In this document: piece by piece, positions 7,337-13,597 of the stretch | How positions within the stretch are numbered: the stretch's first letter is position 1 | Layout: each line of letters opens with the position of its first letter | NCBI GenBank assembly: GCA_036501345.1 | Contig: DASYAN010000535.1 | Coordinates: 1 to 13,597 of the forward strand | Length of the DNA: 13,597 nucleotides | Direction of reading: 5' to 3' | DNA from: DASYAN01 sp036501345 | GTDB taxonomy: Bacteria > Chloroflexota > Ktedonobacteria > Ktedonobacterales > Ktedonobacteraceae | Made by a program: the position numbers and the translations under genes | The notes under the pieces: generated by a model | Seen by the model: only the letters and a program-made list of their open reading frames with translations | Told to the model about the DNA's origin: nothing | Databases searched by the model: none

Positions 7337-7398
7337 AGTGGATTACATGAAGTTGATAGCCCTTTCCGCTTTACTCTATCAACCCTTAGTTATCCACT
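7337..7398 (+). terminator. Large hairpin after the kinase gene
   Basis: Two 23-nt arms (7337-7359, 7376-7398) pair at both ends: AGTGGAT with ATCCACT and GTTGATAG with CTATCAAC. A symmetrical internal loop lies between them and a 16-nt terminal loop closes the structure. A pyrimidine-rich tract (CTCCTTTTGTC) follows. It probably ends or protects the kinase transcript, but lacks a clean T-run. Confidence 0.5.
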
Positions 7399-7407
7399 CT
7401 CCTTTTG

Positions 7408-7428
7408 TCTACTCTCTACCTGAGTAGA
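7408..7428. other. Second hairpin in the kinase/coiled-coil spacer
   Basis: TCTACTC (7408-7414) and GAGTAGA (7422-7428) pair perfectly around a 7-nt loop, 10 nt after the large hairpin. The two may act together as a composite 3' structure. Confidence 0.45.
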
Positions 7429-7460
7429 TACTTGAAAAGATGTTCAAAAATATGCAAGGC

Positions 7461-7490
7461 TTCACTAGCATTTTAGCTATCATTTATGAT
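7461..7490 (+). promoter_or_regulatory. Possible promoter of the coiled-coil gene
   Basis: TATGAT (7485-7490, five of six) has a weak TTCACT (7461-7466) 18 bp upstream. It would give a leader of about 104 nt that includes the hairpin at 7511-7539. Confidence 0.3.
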
Positions 7491-7510
7491 ACTATGGAAT
7501 ATGATGGGAA

Positions 7511-7539
7511 GAGGCACAACACAAACATTGTTGTGTCTC
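7511..7539 (+). other. Leader hairpin upstream of the coiled-coil gene
   Basis: GAGGCACAACA (7511-7521) pairs with TGTTGTGTCTC (7529-7539), 11 bp with one G-U pair, around a 7-nt loop. It ends about 60 nt before the ATG of the next gene and could be an attenuator, a stabilising 5' stem, or a terminator lacking a T-run. Confidence 0.45.
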
Positions 7540-7600
7540 TCACCAATGCTCCTCTCTTATTATAGCTGAACTATACTACAAGACCCTTGAGGGAAACAAT

Positions 7601-8011
7601 ATGGCAAAGACACTTAACGCACAGCAGACTGCTACTGCCCAGGATGAAGCTAAGAAGCAGCGTAAGAAGCAGGCTAAACGCGAGGCTAAACTAATGCTGG
7701 AACTCGGGGAGGCTAGGAAGGATCTGCAAAGGGCCGAACAAAAGTTTTCTAAGGCTCAGTCCAACCTCGAAGCCAGCCGCAGCCGTTTACACGAAATCGA
7801 AGAGCAGCTTGCGCAGATCCGTAATAGACACACCGAACAGCCAGAGCCACCAGTTGGAACAACTCCGGTCGAGCAATCTTATGAACACCCAGAGGAGATC
7901 AGAGTGCCTGATCAAGGCGAGTCCTATACAGATAGGGAGGCCGTAGAGGAATTACATCAGTCATCTCTTCCCCCCGTAGAAGGACGCTCTGATATAGTTC
8001 CAAAACTCTAG
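7601..8011 (+). CDS. Small coiled-coil protein, function unknown
   Basis: The 136-aa product is not recognised. The N-terminal third is very basic (KKQRKKQAKREAK near 19-31). Residues 25 to about 76 show a heptad-like pattern without prolines (ELGEARKDLQRAEQKFSK, ASRSRLHEIEEQLAQI), typical of a coiled coil. The last 55 residues are acidic, rich in Pro/Glu/Ser and probably disordered. There is no signal peptide or membrane segment. GAGGG at 7589-7593 stands 7 nt before the ATG. The base usage resembles neighbouring genes. The TnpB element begins only a few bases past its stop, so its original downstream context may have been displaced by that insertion. A structural or nucleic-acid-binding role fits the composition but is a guess. 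Confidence 0.75.
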   Translation: MAKTLNAQQTATAQDEAKKQRKKQAKREAKLMLELGEARKDLQRAEQKFSKAQSNLEASRSRLHEIEEQLAQIRNRHTEQPEPPVGTTPVEQSYEHPEEIRVPDQGESYTDREAVEELHQSSLPPVEGRSDIVPKL

Positions 8012-8015
8012 CGTT

Positions 8016-9284
8016 CTATTGACCGCTGGCTTTTTGGGTTCGGAGGGGAACGACGATCCTCTCAGGATGTACTACGAAAGACGCAATCGTCTTATTCACA
8101 TCCCCTATCCCATTGTCTCGAAAGACGTTTGGGAGTGCTTTTCGCATGATGTTGTAGCTTCCATTCACATCAGCATTGATCCTGCGTTTGTCACTGGCTT
8201 TGTGCATGCCGCGTTTGACACGCTTTCCACTGAAGACAGGTTCGCTCTCGATCTGTCCATAGGTTGGTATTGGGTCAAGATCGAGAAAGCTGGCTTTGCT
8301 GGTATAACTCTCTTCAGTGATAATCACCTGTATCCCTACCAGTTTGGCTTTGTAGCAAAGCATATCGATGAAACGCGCATGTGGCAACTGGACAAAGTGC
8401 TGCTTATCTTTCTTGCGCATCGTTGGGTCCTGCTTCCAGAAGGGGTTTTTGCCAATGATAAGCGTGCCTATGCCTTCTGCTATCAATAGGTCAACAATCC
8501 GTCGTGATGTTGTGTGCAAAAAGGTCTCAATGCGCCGCGTCCGCTTGTTTGTGATGTTTTCTAATTCGCGTGAAGTGTGGTGATTCTTGCTCATCTTCTT
8601 CTGAAAACGCTCTCGTTGCTTATTGTAGAATTGGTTCACACTCTTTATTTGACGCCCGTTAACAAGACGTGGGGCAAAGCCCACTTTGTTTGAAGTTAGC
8701 GCGACAAGGTTGTTGACCCCAATATCGATTGCTGCAACCAAGGCTGGATTCACCTTTTCTTGGACTTCCTCTCGTTCATAGACCACTTCCACAACATAGT
8801 GCCCATTGCGGGGAACAATGCGAACTTGATCGACCTTTTTCTGCTTGGTTTTGATCTCGATCGGCAACCCTGATGGTTTGATGATTCCCCGTTTCATGGC
8901 TGGTTTTGAGAGGGCCTGAATGGTGTAGACAAGGATATTCCTCCCTTCTTTCTTGTCTTTGTATCCAGGTATTTTCGGACGGCCTAAGCACTTGGACGGG
9001 TCCTCTTCATAAGCTCGCAGTGCCTCAAAGAAAGATATCCAATTCTTGTCCAAAAGCTTCAAAACCTGCTGAGACACCTTGCTGGGAAGCATCCGGTAAG
9101 CCGCATGCTTTTGCATGATCTTATCCATTTGCTTGTAGTTGAGATACTTCCCAGCAAAGATGAAATGCTGTCTGATCTCATAGAGAGCCGCATTATAGAG
9201 GTTCTTGGAGGCGAATGCTGCTTTGTCGATAGCTGCACAGCGTGAGTCAGTCTTGCTGATCATGTGTTGTTCTACCAGTTGCAT
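8016..9284 (-). CDS. tnpB: TnpB-type RNA-guided nuclease (IS605 OrfB), variant without zinc finger
   Basis: The 422-aa protein has the OrfB_IS605 N-terminal region (IDKAAFASKNLYNAALYEIR) and the RuvC fold. RuvC-I is AAIDIGVNN with Asp187, and RuvC-III is NADVNGSYNIMRK with Asp372. TnpB proteins use an RNA made from the element's 3' end to cut DNA beside a short motif, favouring retention of the element. Two features depart from the classical form. The CxxC...CxxC zinc ribbon after TSK is absent, replaced by a basic GKRVKRG segment. Where RuvC-II usually has a Glu before Asp/Asn-Leu, the sequence is IIGKNPFWKQ, with Glu324/Glu325 in ITEESYTSK as the nearest possible substitute. AGGAGG (9296-9291) lies 6 nt before the ATG, so the start is well supported although it lies inside the upstream RHH gene. 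No tnpA is present, so mobility would need a transposase in trans. Confidence 0.93.
   Translation of the reverse strand: MQLVEQHMISKTDSRCAAIDKAAFASKNLYNAALYEIRQHFIFAGKYLNYKQMDKIMQKHAAYRMLPSKVSQQVLKLLDKNWISFFEALRAYEEDPSKCLGRPKIPGYKDKKEGRNILVYTIQALSKPAMKRGIIKPSGLPIEIKTKQKKVDQVRIVPRNGHYVVEVVYEREEVQEKVNPALVAAIDIGVNNLVALTSNKVGFAPRLVNGRQIKSVNQFYNKQRERFQKKMSKNHHTSRELENITNKRTRRIETFLHTTSRRIVDLLIAEGIGTLIIGKNPFWKQDPTMRKKDKQHFVQLPHARFIDMLCYKAKLVGIQVIITEESYTSKASFLDLDPIPTYGQIESEPVFSGKRVKRGMHKASDKRRINADVNGSYNIMRKALPNVFRDNGIGDVNKTIASFVVHPERIVVPLRTQKASGQ
8019..8220 (-). ncRNA. Inferred omega/reRNA scaffold at the tnpB 3' end
   Basis: In this family the guide RNA scaffold is the 3' part of tnpB up to the right end, and the guide is the flanking sequence beyond it. 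Here the guide would begin TAGAACGCTAGAG (8018 downward) and run antisense into the 3' end of the coiled-coil gene. The inner boundary at 8220 is a rough figure from typical scaffold size. Nothing in the sequence itself proves expression. Confidence 0.3.
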
Positions 9285-9444
9285 CGGTTCCCTCCTCTTT
9301 CTCTAATCCTAAACACTGCTCTAGACACCAAACAAGTTGTCCATTCATGGATCGATGTTGTCTCTCAGCCTCTTTTCTGAGAGCGTCTAACACCATCTTC
9401 GGGATATATGCCGTAAATTGTGGATGCTTTGATGTTTTTGACAT
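9247..9444 (-). CDS. Small ribbon-helix-helix (Arc-like) protein overlapping tnpB
   Basis: The 65-aa product fits an RHH fold: a short polar strand (QFTAYIP, about 9-15), helix A (MVLDALRKEAERQH), a turn with SMNG, and helix B (QLVWCLEQCLGL). A charged tail encoded over the tnpB start follows. Arc/MetJ-type proteins bind DNA as dimers through the strand. The gene overlaps tnpB by 38 bp, and the tnpB Shine-Dalgarno lies within it, so the two are one transcription unit. There is no clear ribosome-binding site for its own ATG. A perfect TATAAT (9467-9462) sits about 18 bp upstream, which would give a nearly leaderless mRNA. It probably represses the element's own promoter, or assists an absent transposase; both are inference. 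Confidence 0.75.
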   Translation of the reverse strand: MSKTSKHPQFTAYIPKMVLDALRKEAERQHRSMNGQLVWCLEQCLGLEKEEGTDATGRTTHDQQD

Positions 9445-9474
9445 ACAGGCATTGTGCCATAATTATACCTGTAT
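9443..9474 (-). promoter_or_regulatory. Dyad over the RHH/tnpB promoter; also candidate IS left-end hairpin
   Basis: On the minus strand ATACAGGTAT (9474-9465) and ATGCCTGTAT (9452-9443) are complementary with one mismatch and enclose the -10 box TATAAT (9467-9462). The dyad reaches the RHH start codon. TTGACA (9495-9490) lies upstream at a 22-bp spacing, too long for an ordinary promoter. The dyad may be an operator, the structural left end, or both. Confidence 0.55.
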
Positions 9475-9512
9475 ATCAAGAGGAAGAATTGTCAATGATA
9501 CGCATGAATTCG

Positions 9513-10199
9513 CTATGTTTTCAATGAATGTTCACGATACTTGCGCTTGAGAGTTTCAGGAAACTCTCTCGGATCAAACCCTAGCAACTTTTTCCCATCC
9601 CGCGTTTTAGCGAGCATGATACAGTAACCATCGGGAAAGTAAAGATCATACCTCCAGGTATAGCAAGCAGGCCAGATGAACCTTTTGAGGGCACCGGGAG
9701 GAAAATGAGCTATATGTTTGTCTGCTAACACTTCGAGTCGTCCCCCATGCTCCTTCATAATCCTCTCAACATGTGGAATGAAATCGGGGAGAAATGGCTC
9801 AATATCGATACTGCCTGGAACGGGCATATCTCCATAGAGCGGTCCAGTGGTCATGTCTTTCACCTCTACTAGACTAACACGAACGGTATTAAGGACGTAA
9901 TCTGTTTTGCACAGCATGTTGACCTCATCTAAAACCCTCTGTGCTAGCTCTTCCGGCACCGGGATTTTGACGAGCATACAAGTGGCTGCCTCTTTTAGCA
10001 TCCTGCCTTGAAATGCCTCTAGCGATAAACCGTGGCTATTGAAGATAGTCATAAAATCCGGAACCCATTTTTGGGTTCCACTGGTGGATGGATATGTGTT
10101 TATCCTCTCTTCACCAGTTCGTAAACGTAAACGTGTTAAACCGCTCAAAATAGCCCCCCTTTTAGACATTGCCGATATCCATTGATGGGAGAGTACCAT
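9513..10199 (-). CDS. Conserved-looking hypothetical protein, 228 aa
   Basis: I do not recognise the family. The protein looks globular and soluble, without signal peptide or membrane helix. A basic N-terminus (SKRGAILSGLTRLRLRTGEE) precedes a mixed alpha/beta body containing IPVPEELAQRVLDEV and DFIPHVERIMKEHGGRLEVL. An aromatic C-terminal part (RFIWPACYTWRYDLYFPDGY, then LLGFDPREFPETLKRKYRE) follows. The in-frame Met11 (10169) is a possible start; neither start has a clear Shine-Dalgarno. TTGACA on the minus strand (10218-10213) with a poor TACTCT 17 bp on would begin transcription after Met1, which would favour Met11. It is divergent from a small HTH gene about 125 bp away, a layout common for regulator/target pairs. 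Its stop is 33 bp from the TnpB element's left end, so the insertion left it intact. Confidence 0.7.
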   Translation of the reverse strand: MVLSHQWISAMSKRGAILSGLTRLRLRTGEERINTYPSTSGTQKWVPDFMTIFNSHGLSLEAFQGRMLKEAATCMLVKIPVPEELAQRVLDEVNMLCKTDYVLNTVRVSLVEVKDMTTGPLYGDMPVPGSIDIEPFLPDFIPHVERIMKEHGGRLEVLADKHIAHFPPGALKRFIWPACYTWRYDLYFPDGYCIMLAKTRDGKKLLGFDPREFPETLKRKYREHSLKT

Positions 10200-10271
10200 G
10201 ATTTTTCGTAACTGTCAATAAAAAAGCATTGTTATACAATTGTTTTAAGTAAAGCAGCTCAATTTTAGCAA

Positions 10272-10302
10272 TCGTGAGAAAGTCGTGATTCTGTTAAAAT
10301 CA
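10272..10302 (+). promoter_or_regulatory. Promoter of the HTH gene with direct repeats and dyad
   Basis: TAAAAT (10295-10300) is a five-of-six -10 box. TCGTGA occurs at 10272-10277 and again at 10283-10288, 11 bp apart, so on one face of the helix. TGATT (10286-10290) and AATCA (10298-10302) form a dyad around the -10 box. This fits binding by a small Cro/C1-type repressor acting on its own promoter. Confidence 0.4.
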
Positions 10303-10323
10303 GGATAAAAAGGAATGGTGCCG

Positions 10324-10554
10324 ATGATTAGGCTAAGGGTCAAAGAGGTAGCCGAAGCGAAGGGATTGAACATGACGAAGCTATCTCAGCGCTCAGAGGT
10401 AAGCTTCACGACAGTCAAATCAATGTTTCGTAACCCCTATAGGACGGTCAATACCGAAACACTGGACAGGCTAGCTAAAGCGCTAGGCGTATCCGTGTTT
10501 GAGTTAATGGAAGAGGTATCCGAGGAGGGAGCAAAAAAGGAGCAGGAAAAATGA
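10324..10554 (+). CDS. Small Cro/C1-type helix-turn-helix regulator
   Basis: The 76-aa protein is little more than one HTH_XRE/HTH_26-type domain: RLRVKEVAEAKGL (helix 1), MTKLSQRSEV (helix 2), SFTTVKSMFRN (recognition helix), then TVNTETLDRLAKALGVSVFELME, and a charged tail EEVSEEGAKKEQEK. Such single-domain proteins bind operators as dimers. AGGA (10311-10314) is 9 nt from the ATG at 10324 but directly abuts the ATG at 10315, so I take 10324 as the start. It is divergent from the 228-aa gene and 121 bp upstream of the NACHT gene in the same direction, with no strong terminator between. It may regulate itself and either neighbour. Confidence 0.88.
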   Translation: MIRLRVKEVAEAKGLNMTKLSQRSEVSFTTVKSMFRNPYRTVNTETLDRLAKALGVSVFELMEEVSEEGAKKEQEK

Positions 10555-10615
10555 TCCTCTGCAATCTCAAATAGCCCCTATTGGCATGATCCGCATTATA
10601 CTTTAGCCATGCAGA

Positions 10616-10631
10616 TACGTTTATACACGTA
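10616..10631. promoter_or_regulatory. Palindrome upstream of the NACHT gene
   Basis: TACGT-TTATAC-ACGTA is a symmetric site centred on TATA, 45 nt before the NACHT start. A TATACT box lies just upstream (10597-10602) without a good -35 at 17 bp. It is a candidate operator for separate control of the NACHT gene. Confidence 0.35.
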
Positions 10632-10675
10632 GGAGAAAAAACAACCTCATAACCTGCTCTTGAGGAGTAATTATT

Positions 10676-13597
10676 ATGGAAGCAAATGCGTCGCCCAGCT
10701 CCCACGGTGTCCCTGCATGGCTCGTCAGGTTCTGCAAATTGCTCTCGACGGTGCGCGGGCTGATATGGTCGAGTATTTTCAACATTGTCCTCAGTCTTCT
10801 CTCAACTTTGTTATTTACTGCCATAGATTCCGACTTTGGCAAATTTCCCATCACATTCCTATTTCAGCATTGGAAGATTACCGTCACAACCTTTATCGTG
10901 CTGGCATTATTGACAGGATTGGTATGGGCTATTGGGCAGTTGCCAATAGTCGAATCTTCTGCAACCCTCAAGCGGCAATACCTCACGCGTAGAATATTGC
11001 AGACGCAGGATCTAGCAATTGAAGGTATCCCTTTACTACCGCCGCGTGTGCAGCTTGACGAAATCTTCATTCCTATGCAGCTGCGACCGCACCAGTCAGA
11101 CATTGATCAGTTATTGACACAGGAGCAAAGCAAACTTCTCCGTGAAGGTATTCGACGTGGTAAGGTAGCAAAAAATGTGGAGCACGTCCTTATTGATGCT
11201 GAACGACAGTATGAGCGATTGTTAAAAGGCAGCGATAAAATTGAAATACAGGATCTCTGGCAACGTTTGACGAAAGATCATCCGGCAGCAGTCATCCAGG
11301 GCTATCCTGGCATGGGCAAGAGCACGCTGCTGTTGCGTCTGACACTCTACATGGCGCGGCGGGGTCGCGGAAAAACAGATCCACTAGCAAAGCAGGTTTC
11401 CCCTGTACTTATACCTATTTTCATTCGCTTGGGCAGATATGCAAGCTTCTTGGGCCAGCAAACCAAAAATGGTCAAGACTCCTCGCTTTGGAAATATCTA
11501 TCCTCTGCTCCCAAAGAGCTAGACGAACTGGCTACTCCTGGCATGCTGCCATGGCTGAGTCGCTGTTTGGAGCGGGGTCAATGCTTTGTGCTATTCGATG
11601 GTCTTGATGAGGTAAGCGATCCTATAGAACGCTTTGAGGTGCAGGAAGCTATCAAGTCGTTTATTGAAGATGTATGTAGCAAAGCCAGTGATAAGACGAG
11701 CTATAATCATTTTCTGATTACCTCGCGTGTGGCGGGCTATGATCAGAATGCATTTCCTGGCTATCCTCACTATACGATTGCCGAACTGACTCCTGAGCAA
11801 ATCAAGGCTTTCTTGCCTCGTTGGTGTCGTGCGAGTGCGCGTAGTGGTGTGCAAGGTCTTCCGGCAGAGGAAAAGACTCACACAGAAGAGACCAAAGAGC
11901 GTCTGTTCACTCAAGAAGAGAGTGAAGAGTATATAACCAGACAGGCGGCAGCCATTGAGCAGAGGTTGAACAATGCCATTCAGAGCCACCAGGGTATACG
12001 TGAACTCGTCCAGAACCCGTTTCTGCTCACATTATTGGCAATCATGCAACAAATGGGTATTGAACTACCTAGCCGTCGATTCGAACTGTATACGACACTG
12101 ACAAAAATATTGCTTGAGACGCGCAATGCTCGTCGTGGTTTGCCAGTTATTCCCGAAGCTCAGGCCATACAGCGACTTGGACCTATTGCCTACCAGATGC
12201 AAGAGACACAAAATAGCTTCGCTACACGCAGCGGTGTATTAGCATCGTTTGCTAAAACAATTGAAGGCATTGATAACGTTCTGCTAGAGCAGGGACAAAA
12301 AGAGGCAGAAGTGTTTCTCGATCGTATGCGAGAACGTGGAGGTATTTTTGTCTTGCGTACGGGCGATTACTATGGCTTCTTTCACCGCACCTTTCAAGAG
12401 TATTTTGCCGCGCGTCAAATTCTGCGTCGTATGGCTACTGATCCTGATGAAATAGATGATCTTGTTCAAAAAGCGCGGCAACAAGATGATCTGTGGCGTG
12501 AACCGTTTTTGCTAGCTGTAGCGTATAAAACAAATGATGAAGCTCCTGTCGCTTGCGAGATTATCAGGAAGTTGATCGTATTTCCTCAAGGAACTGCCAA
12601 AGAGCAACGCTACCATGACGCATTGTTGGCAGGCGAATGTCTGCTAGAGGCGAAAGAATCAACTATCCGACCTGATCTTGAGTGTGAAGTTGTGCTTGCA
12701 TTAGTACAGGTATATGAGGATGCCCAAAGGTTCAAGGACTTTGATATCTGTCAGCAAGTAGAGAAGGTGATGCAGCGTCTATTGCTTGCAGTCTCCCGTG
12801 AGGCAGAGCATTCTCCGTTGCTTGCGACATTTCAGGAGACTATTCTTGATATCCAATATGCCTCTCGCCAGCGTGTTGTCCTCACCATGCTCACAATGAT
12901 AGCGCAAGATCTTCGTGCATGTGCTCCTGTGGTTTTTAACAAGATTGTGCCACCTCTGCTGGGTCTAACTGGGCTTCCAGAAGTTGGCTGCTTTCAGCCC
13001 TTGTCTCCCTCAATATCTCCCGATCTTGATATTATTGACCTTGCTCTCGCTGCTCTCTCTTTCCTGGGAGCAGGTGGTCCTGCAGGAGCATCTCTAAAGC
13101 AAGTCCGTCCTCGATTTGAGCAGCATCTACAACAGCTAGCTGAATACTCGCTGCGACTGGATGGTACTCTCATCACACCTGTTGTTGTCCCATTACGAGA
13201 AGAAAACTATTCTCGTTATGAGAAGTGTGTTAAACAGTGGTATGAGTTGTACGATGATGTGCAGAGACGAAAACGGGTTACTGAAAAAGATAAAAATGCC
13301 TGTATCAATATCCATCAACAATTGTTGGAATCTGCTGAGGAGGTATGTTATCCGGCTGAAACGCACATCTTAGGCATGCTACAGCACTCACAATCCCATC
13401 CTGATCAACCCGGACAAGCTACTTGGCAAGCCTACTTACGCGAGCAGATGATCACCGGGACCTATATCGATTATCAATCATGTGCTTTGCTATGGGCCAC
13501 ACTCTTTCCCGAAGAGCAAGCACAGCGGAAGCTTGCTTCGGTGTTATTGGAACACTTTTCTGATAATACAAAGCTCCAACGTTATGCACAGCGTTTT
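10676..13597 (+). CDS. Membrane-anchored NACHT-domain NTPase (STAND/NLR-like), 3' end beyond window
   Basis: The frame is open from the ATG at 10676 to the last base: 974 codons, no stop. GAGGAG (10662-10667) lies 8 nt before the ATG. Two hydrophobic helices (about 28-51 and 66-87) should anchor the N-terminus with a short loop between. A linker follows, then the NACHT module: Walker A GYPGMGKST (209-217, Lys215), Walker B FVLFDGLDEV (304-313) with the NACHT-type DGLDE, FLITSRVAGY (346-355), NPFLLTLLAIM (447-457) and FFHRTFQEYFAAR (568-580). After residue 600 the sequence is helical and leucine-rich, in the style of HEAT-like sensor repeats (ALLAGECLLEA). Proteins of this class oligomerise on ligand binding; some bacterial members block phage infection. 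No catalytic effector domain is seen at the N-terminus, so the membrane helices themselves may be the output. Confidence 0.92.
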   Translation, partial: MEANASPSSHGVPAWLVRFCKLLSTVRGLIWSSIFNIVLSLLSTLLFTAIDSDFGKFPITFLFQHWKITVTTFIVLALLTGLVWAIGQLPIVESSATLKRQYLTRRILQTQDLAIEGIPLLPPRVQLDEIFIPMQLRPHQSDIDQLLTQEQSKLLREGIRRGKVAKNVEHVLIDAERQYERLLKGSDKIEIQDLWQRLTKDHPAAVIQGYPGMGKSTLLLRLTLYMARRGRGKTDPLAKQVSPVLIPIFIRLGRYASFLGQQTKNGQDSSLWKYLSSAPKELDELATPGMLPWLSRCLERGQCFVLFDGLDEVSDPIERFEVQEAIKSFIEDVCSKASDKTSYNHFLITSRVAGYDQNAFPGYPHYTIAELTPEQIKAFLPRWCRASARSGVQGLPAEEKTHTEETKERLFTQEESEEYITRQAAAIEQRLNNAIQSHQGIRELVQNPFLLTLLAIMQQMGIELPSRRFELYTTLTKILLETRNARRGLPVIPEAQAIQRLGPIAYQMQETQNSFATRSGVLASFAKTIEGIDNVLLEQGQKEAEVFLDRMRERGGIFVLRTGDYYGFFHRTFQEYFAARQILRRMATDPDEIDDLVQKARQQDDLWREPFLLAVAYKTNDEAPVACEIIRKLIVFPQGTAKEQRYHDALLAGECLLEAKESTIRPDLECEVVLALVQVYEDAQRFKDFDICQQVEKVMQRLLLAVSREAEHSPLLATFQETILDIQYASRQRVVLTMLTMIAQDLRACAPVVFNKIVPPLLGLTGLPEVGCFQPLSPSISPDLDIIDLALAALSFLGAGGPAGASLKQVRPRFEQHLQQLAEYSLRLDGTLITPVVVPLREENYSRYEKCVKQWYELYDDVQRRKRVTEKDKNACINIHQQLLESAEEVCYPAETHILGMLQHSQSHPDQPGQATWQAYLREQMITGTYIDYQSCALLWATLFPEEQAQRKLASVLLEHFSDNTKLQRYAQRF

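Larger units (their letters stand above)
8019..9474 (-). mobile_element. TnpB-only IS200/IS605-type element
   Basis: The element holds the RHH gene and tnpB. The proposed left end follows TTGAT (9479-9475, minus), the same pentamer used as target-adjacent motif by ISDra2, and starts directly with a hairpin-forming dyad, as left ends of this family do. The proposed right end is TCAA (8022-8019), like the ISDra2 and IS608 right tetranucleotide; it would place the tnpB stop codon in flanking DNA. The left end is better supported than the right. A weak GTTC/GAAC hairpin is the only dyad seen near the right end. Confidence 0.5.

Noticed and set aside
8019..8489. 156-aa plus-strand frame opposite tnpB
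   Set aside because: The minus strand encodes the clear RuvC domain of TnpB here; the frame has no family resemblance or good start.
8016..9444. Complete autonomous IS605 with TnpA
   Set aside because: No Y1 (HUH) transposase frame occurs on either strand near tnpB; the extra gene is an RHH protein.
10660..10992. 110-aa plus-strand frame overlapping the NACHT start
   Set aside because: It overlaps the GAGGAG-preceded NACHT frame that stays open for 974 codons, and its product has no recognisable features.
11591..11989. 132-aa minus-strand frame opposite the NACHT gene
   Set aside because: It lies opposite the NACHT Walker B and following motifs; composition is that of a complement of coding DNA.

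Overview
The window looks like a chromosomal accessory region of a Chloroflexota bacterium, most like Ktedonobacteria. This is inferred from gene content: a membrane-bound Ser/Thr kinase with an outside peptidoglycan-binding domain, a Ser-rich lipoprotein with DUF4097-like repeats, a self-standing cytochrome P450, a TnpB of the variant without a zinc finger, and a large NACHT NTPase, all at moderate GC with remnants of insertion elements. No marker gene fixes the taxon.

Layout. Positions 1-135 are the left end of an IS3-family element, with the N-terminus of OrfA on the minus strand and the terminal repeat ending at 135. Next comes a tight two-gene operon (245-2466): a Schlafen/AlbA_2-type protein with a C-terminal GHKL-like ATPase region, overlapping by 4 bp a ParA-like ATPase that has no ParB beside it. 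A 324-bp spacer with a long imperfect inverted repeat and a good sigma-70-type promoter leads into a complete cytochrome P450 (2791-4155). The P450 converges on a secreted lipoprotein gene (minus, 4242-5078) across two hairpins, one of which contains the lipoprotein stop codon. The lipoprotein is divergent from a PknB-like kinase (5467-7311), whose promoter overlaps one palindrome and is followed by another. A 289-bp spacer with three hairpins leads to a small coiled-coil protein (7601-8011).

A TnpB-only IS200/IS605-type element (about 8019-9474, minus) abuts that gene. It carries tnpB and an overlapping small ribbon-helix-helix gene. Its left end is a TTGAT motif followed at once by a dyad that also covers the -10 box and start codon of the small gene. 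Beyond it lie an unrecognised 228-aa gene (minus), a divergent small Cro/C1-type HTH gene (plus), and a large NACHT NTPase with two N-terminal membrane helices (10676 to the window edge, still open).

How the genes relate. The clearest functional couples are the AlbA_2/ParA-like pair, the RHH/tnpB pair, the lipoprotein/kinase divergent pair (both acting at the cell surface) and possibly HTH/NACHT. The AlbA_2/ParA-like pair and the HTH/NACHT pair have the look of defence or stress-signalling modules among mobile DNA, but no experiment-like evidence can be read from the sequence.
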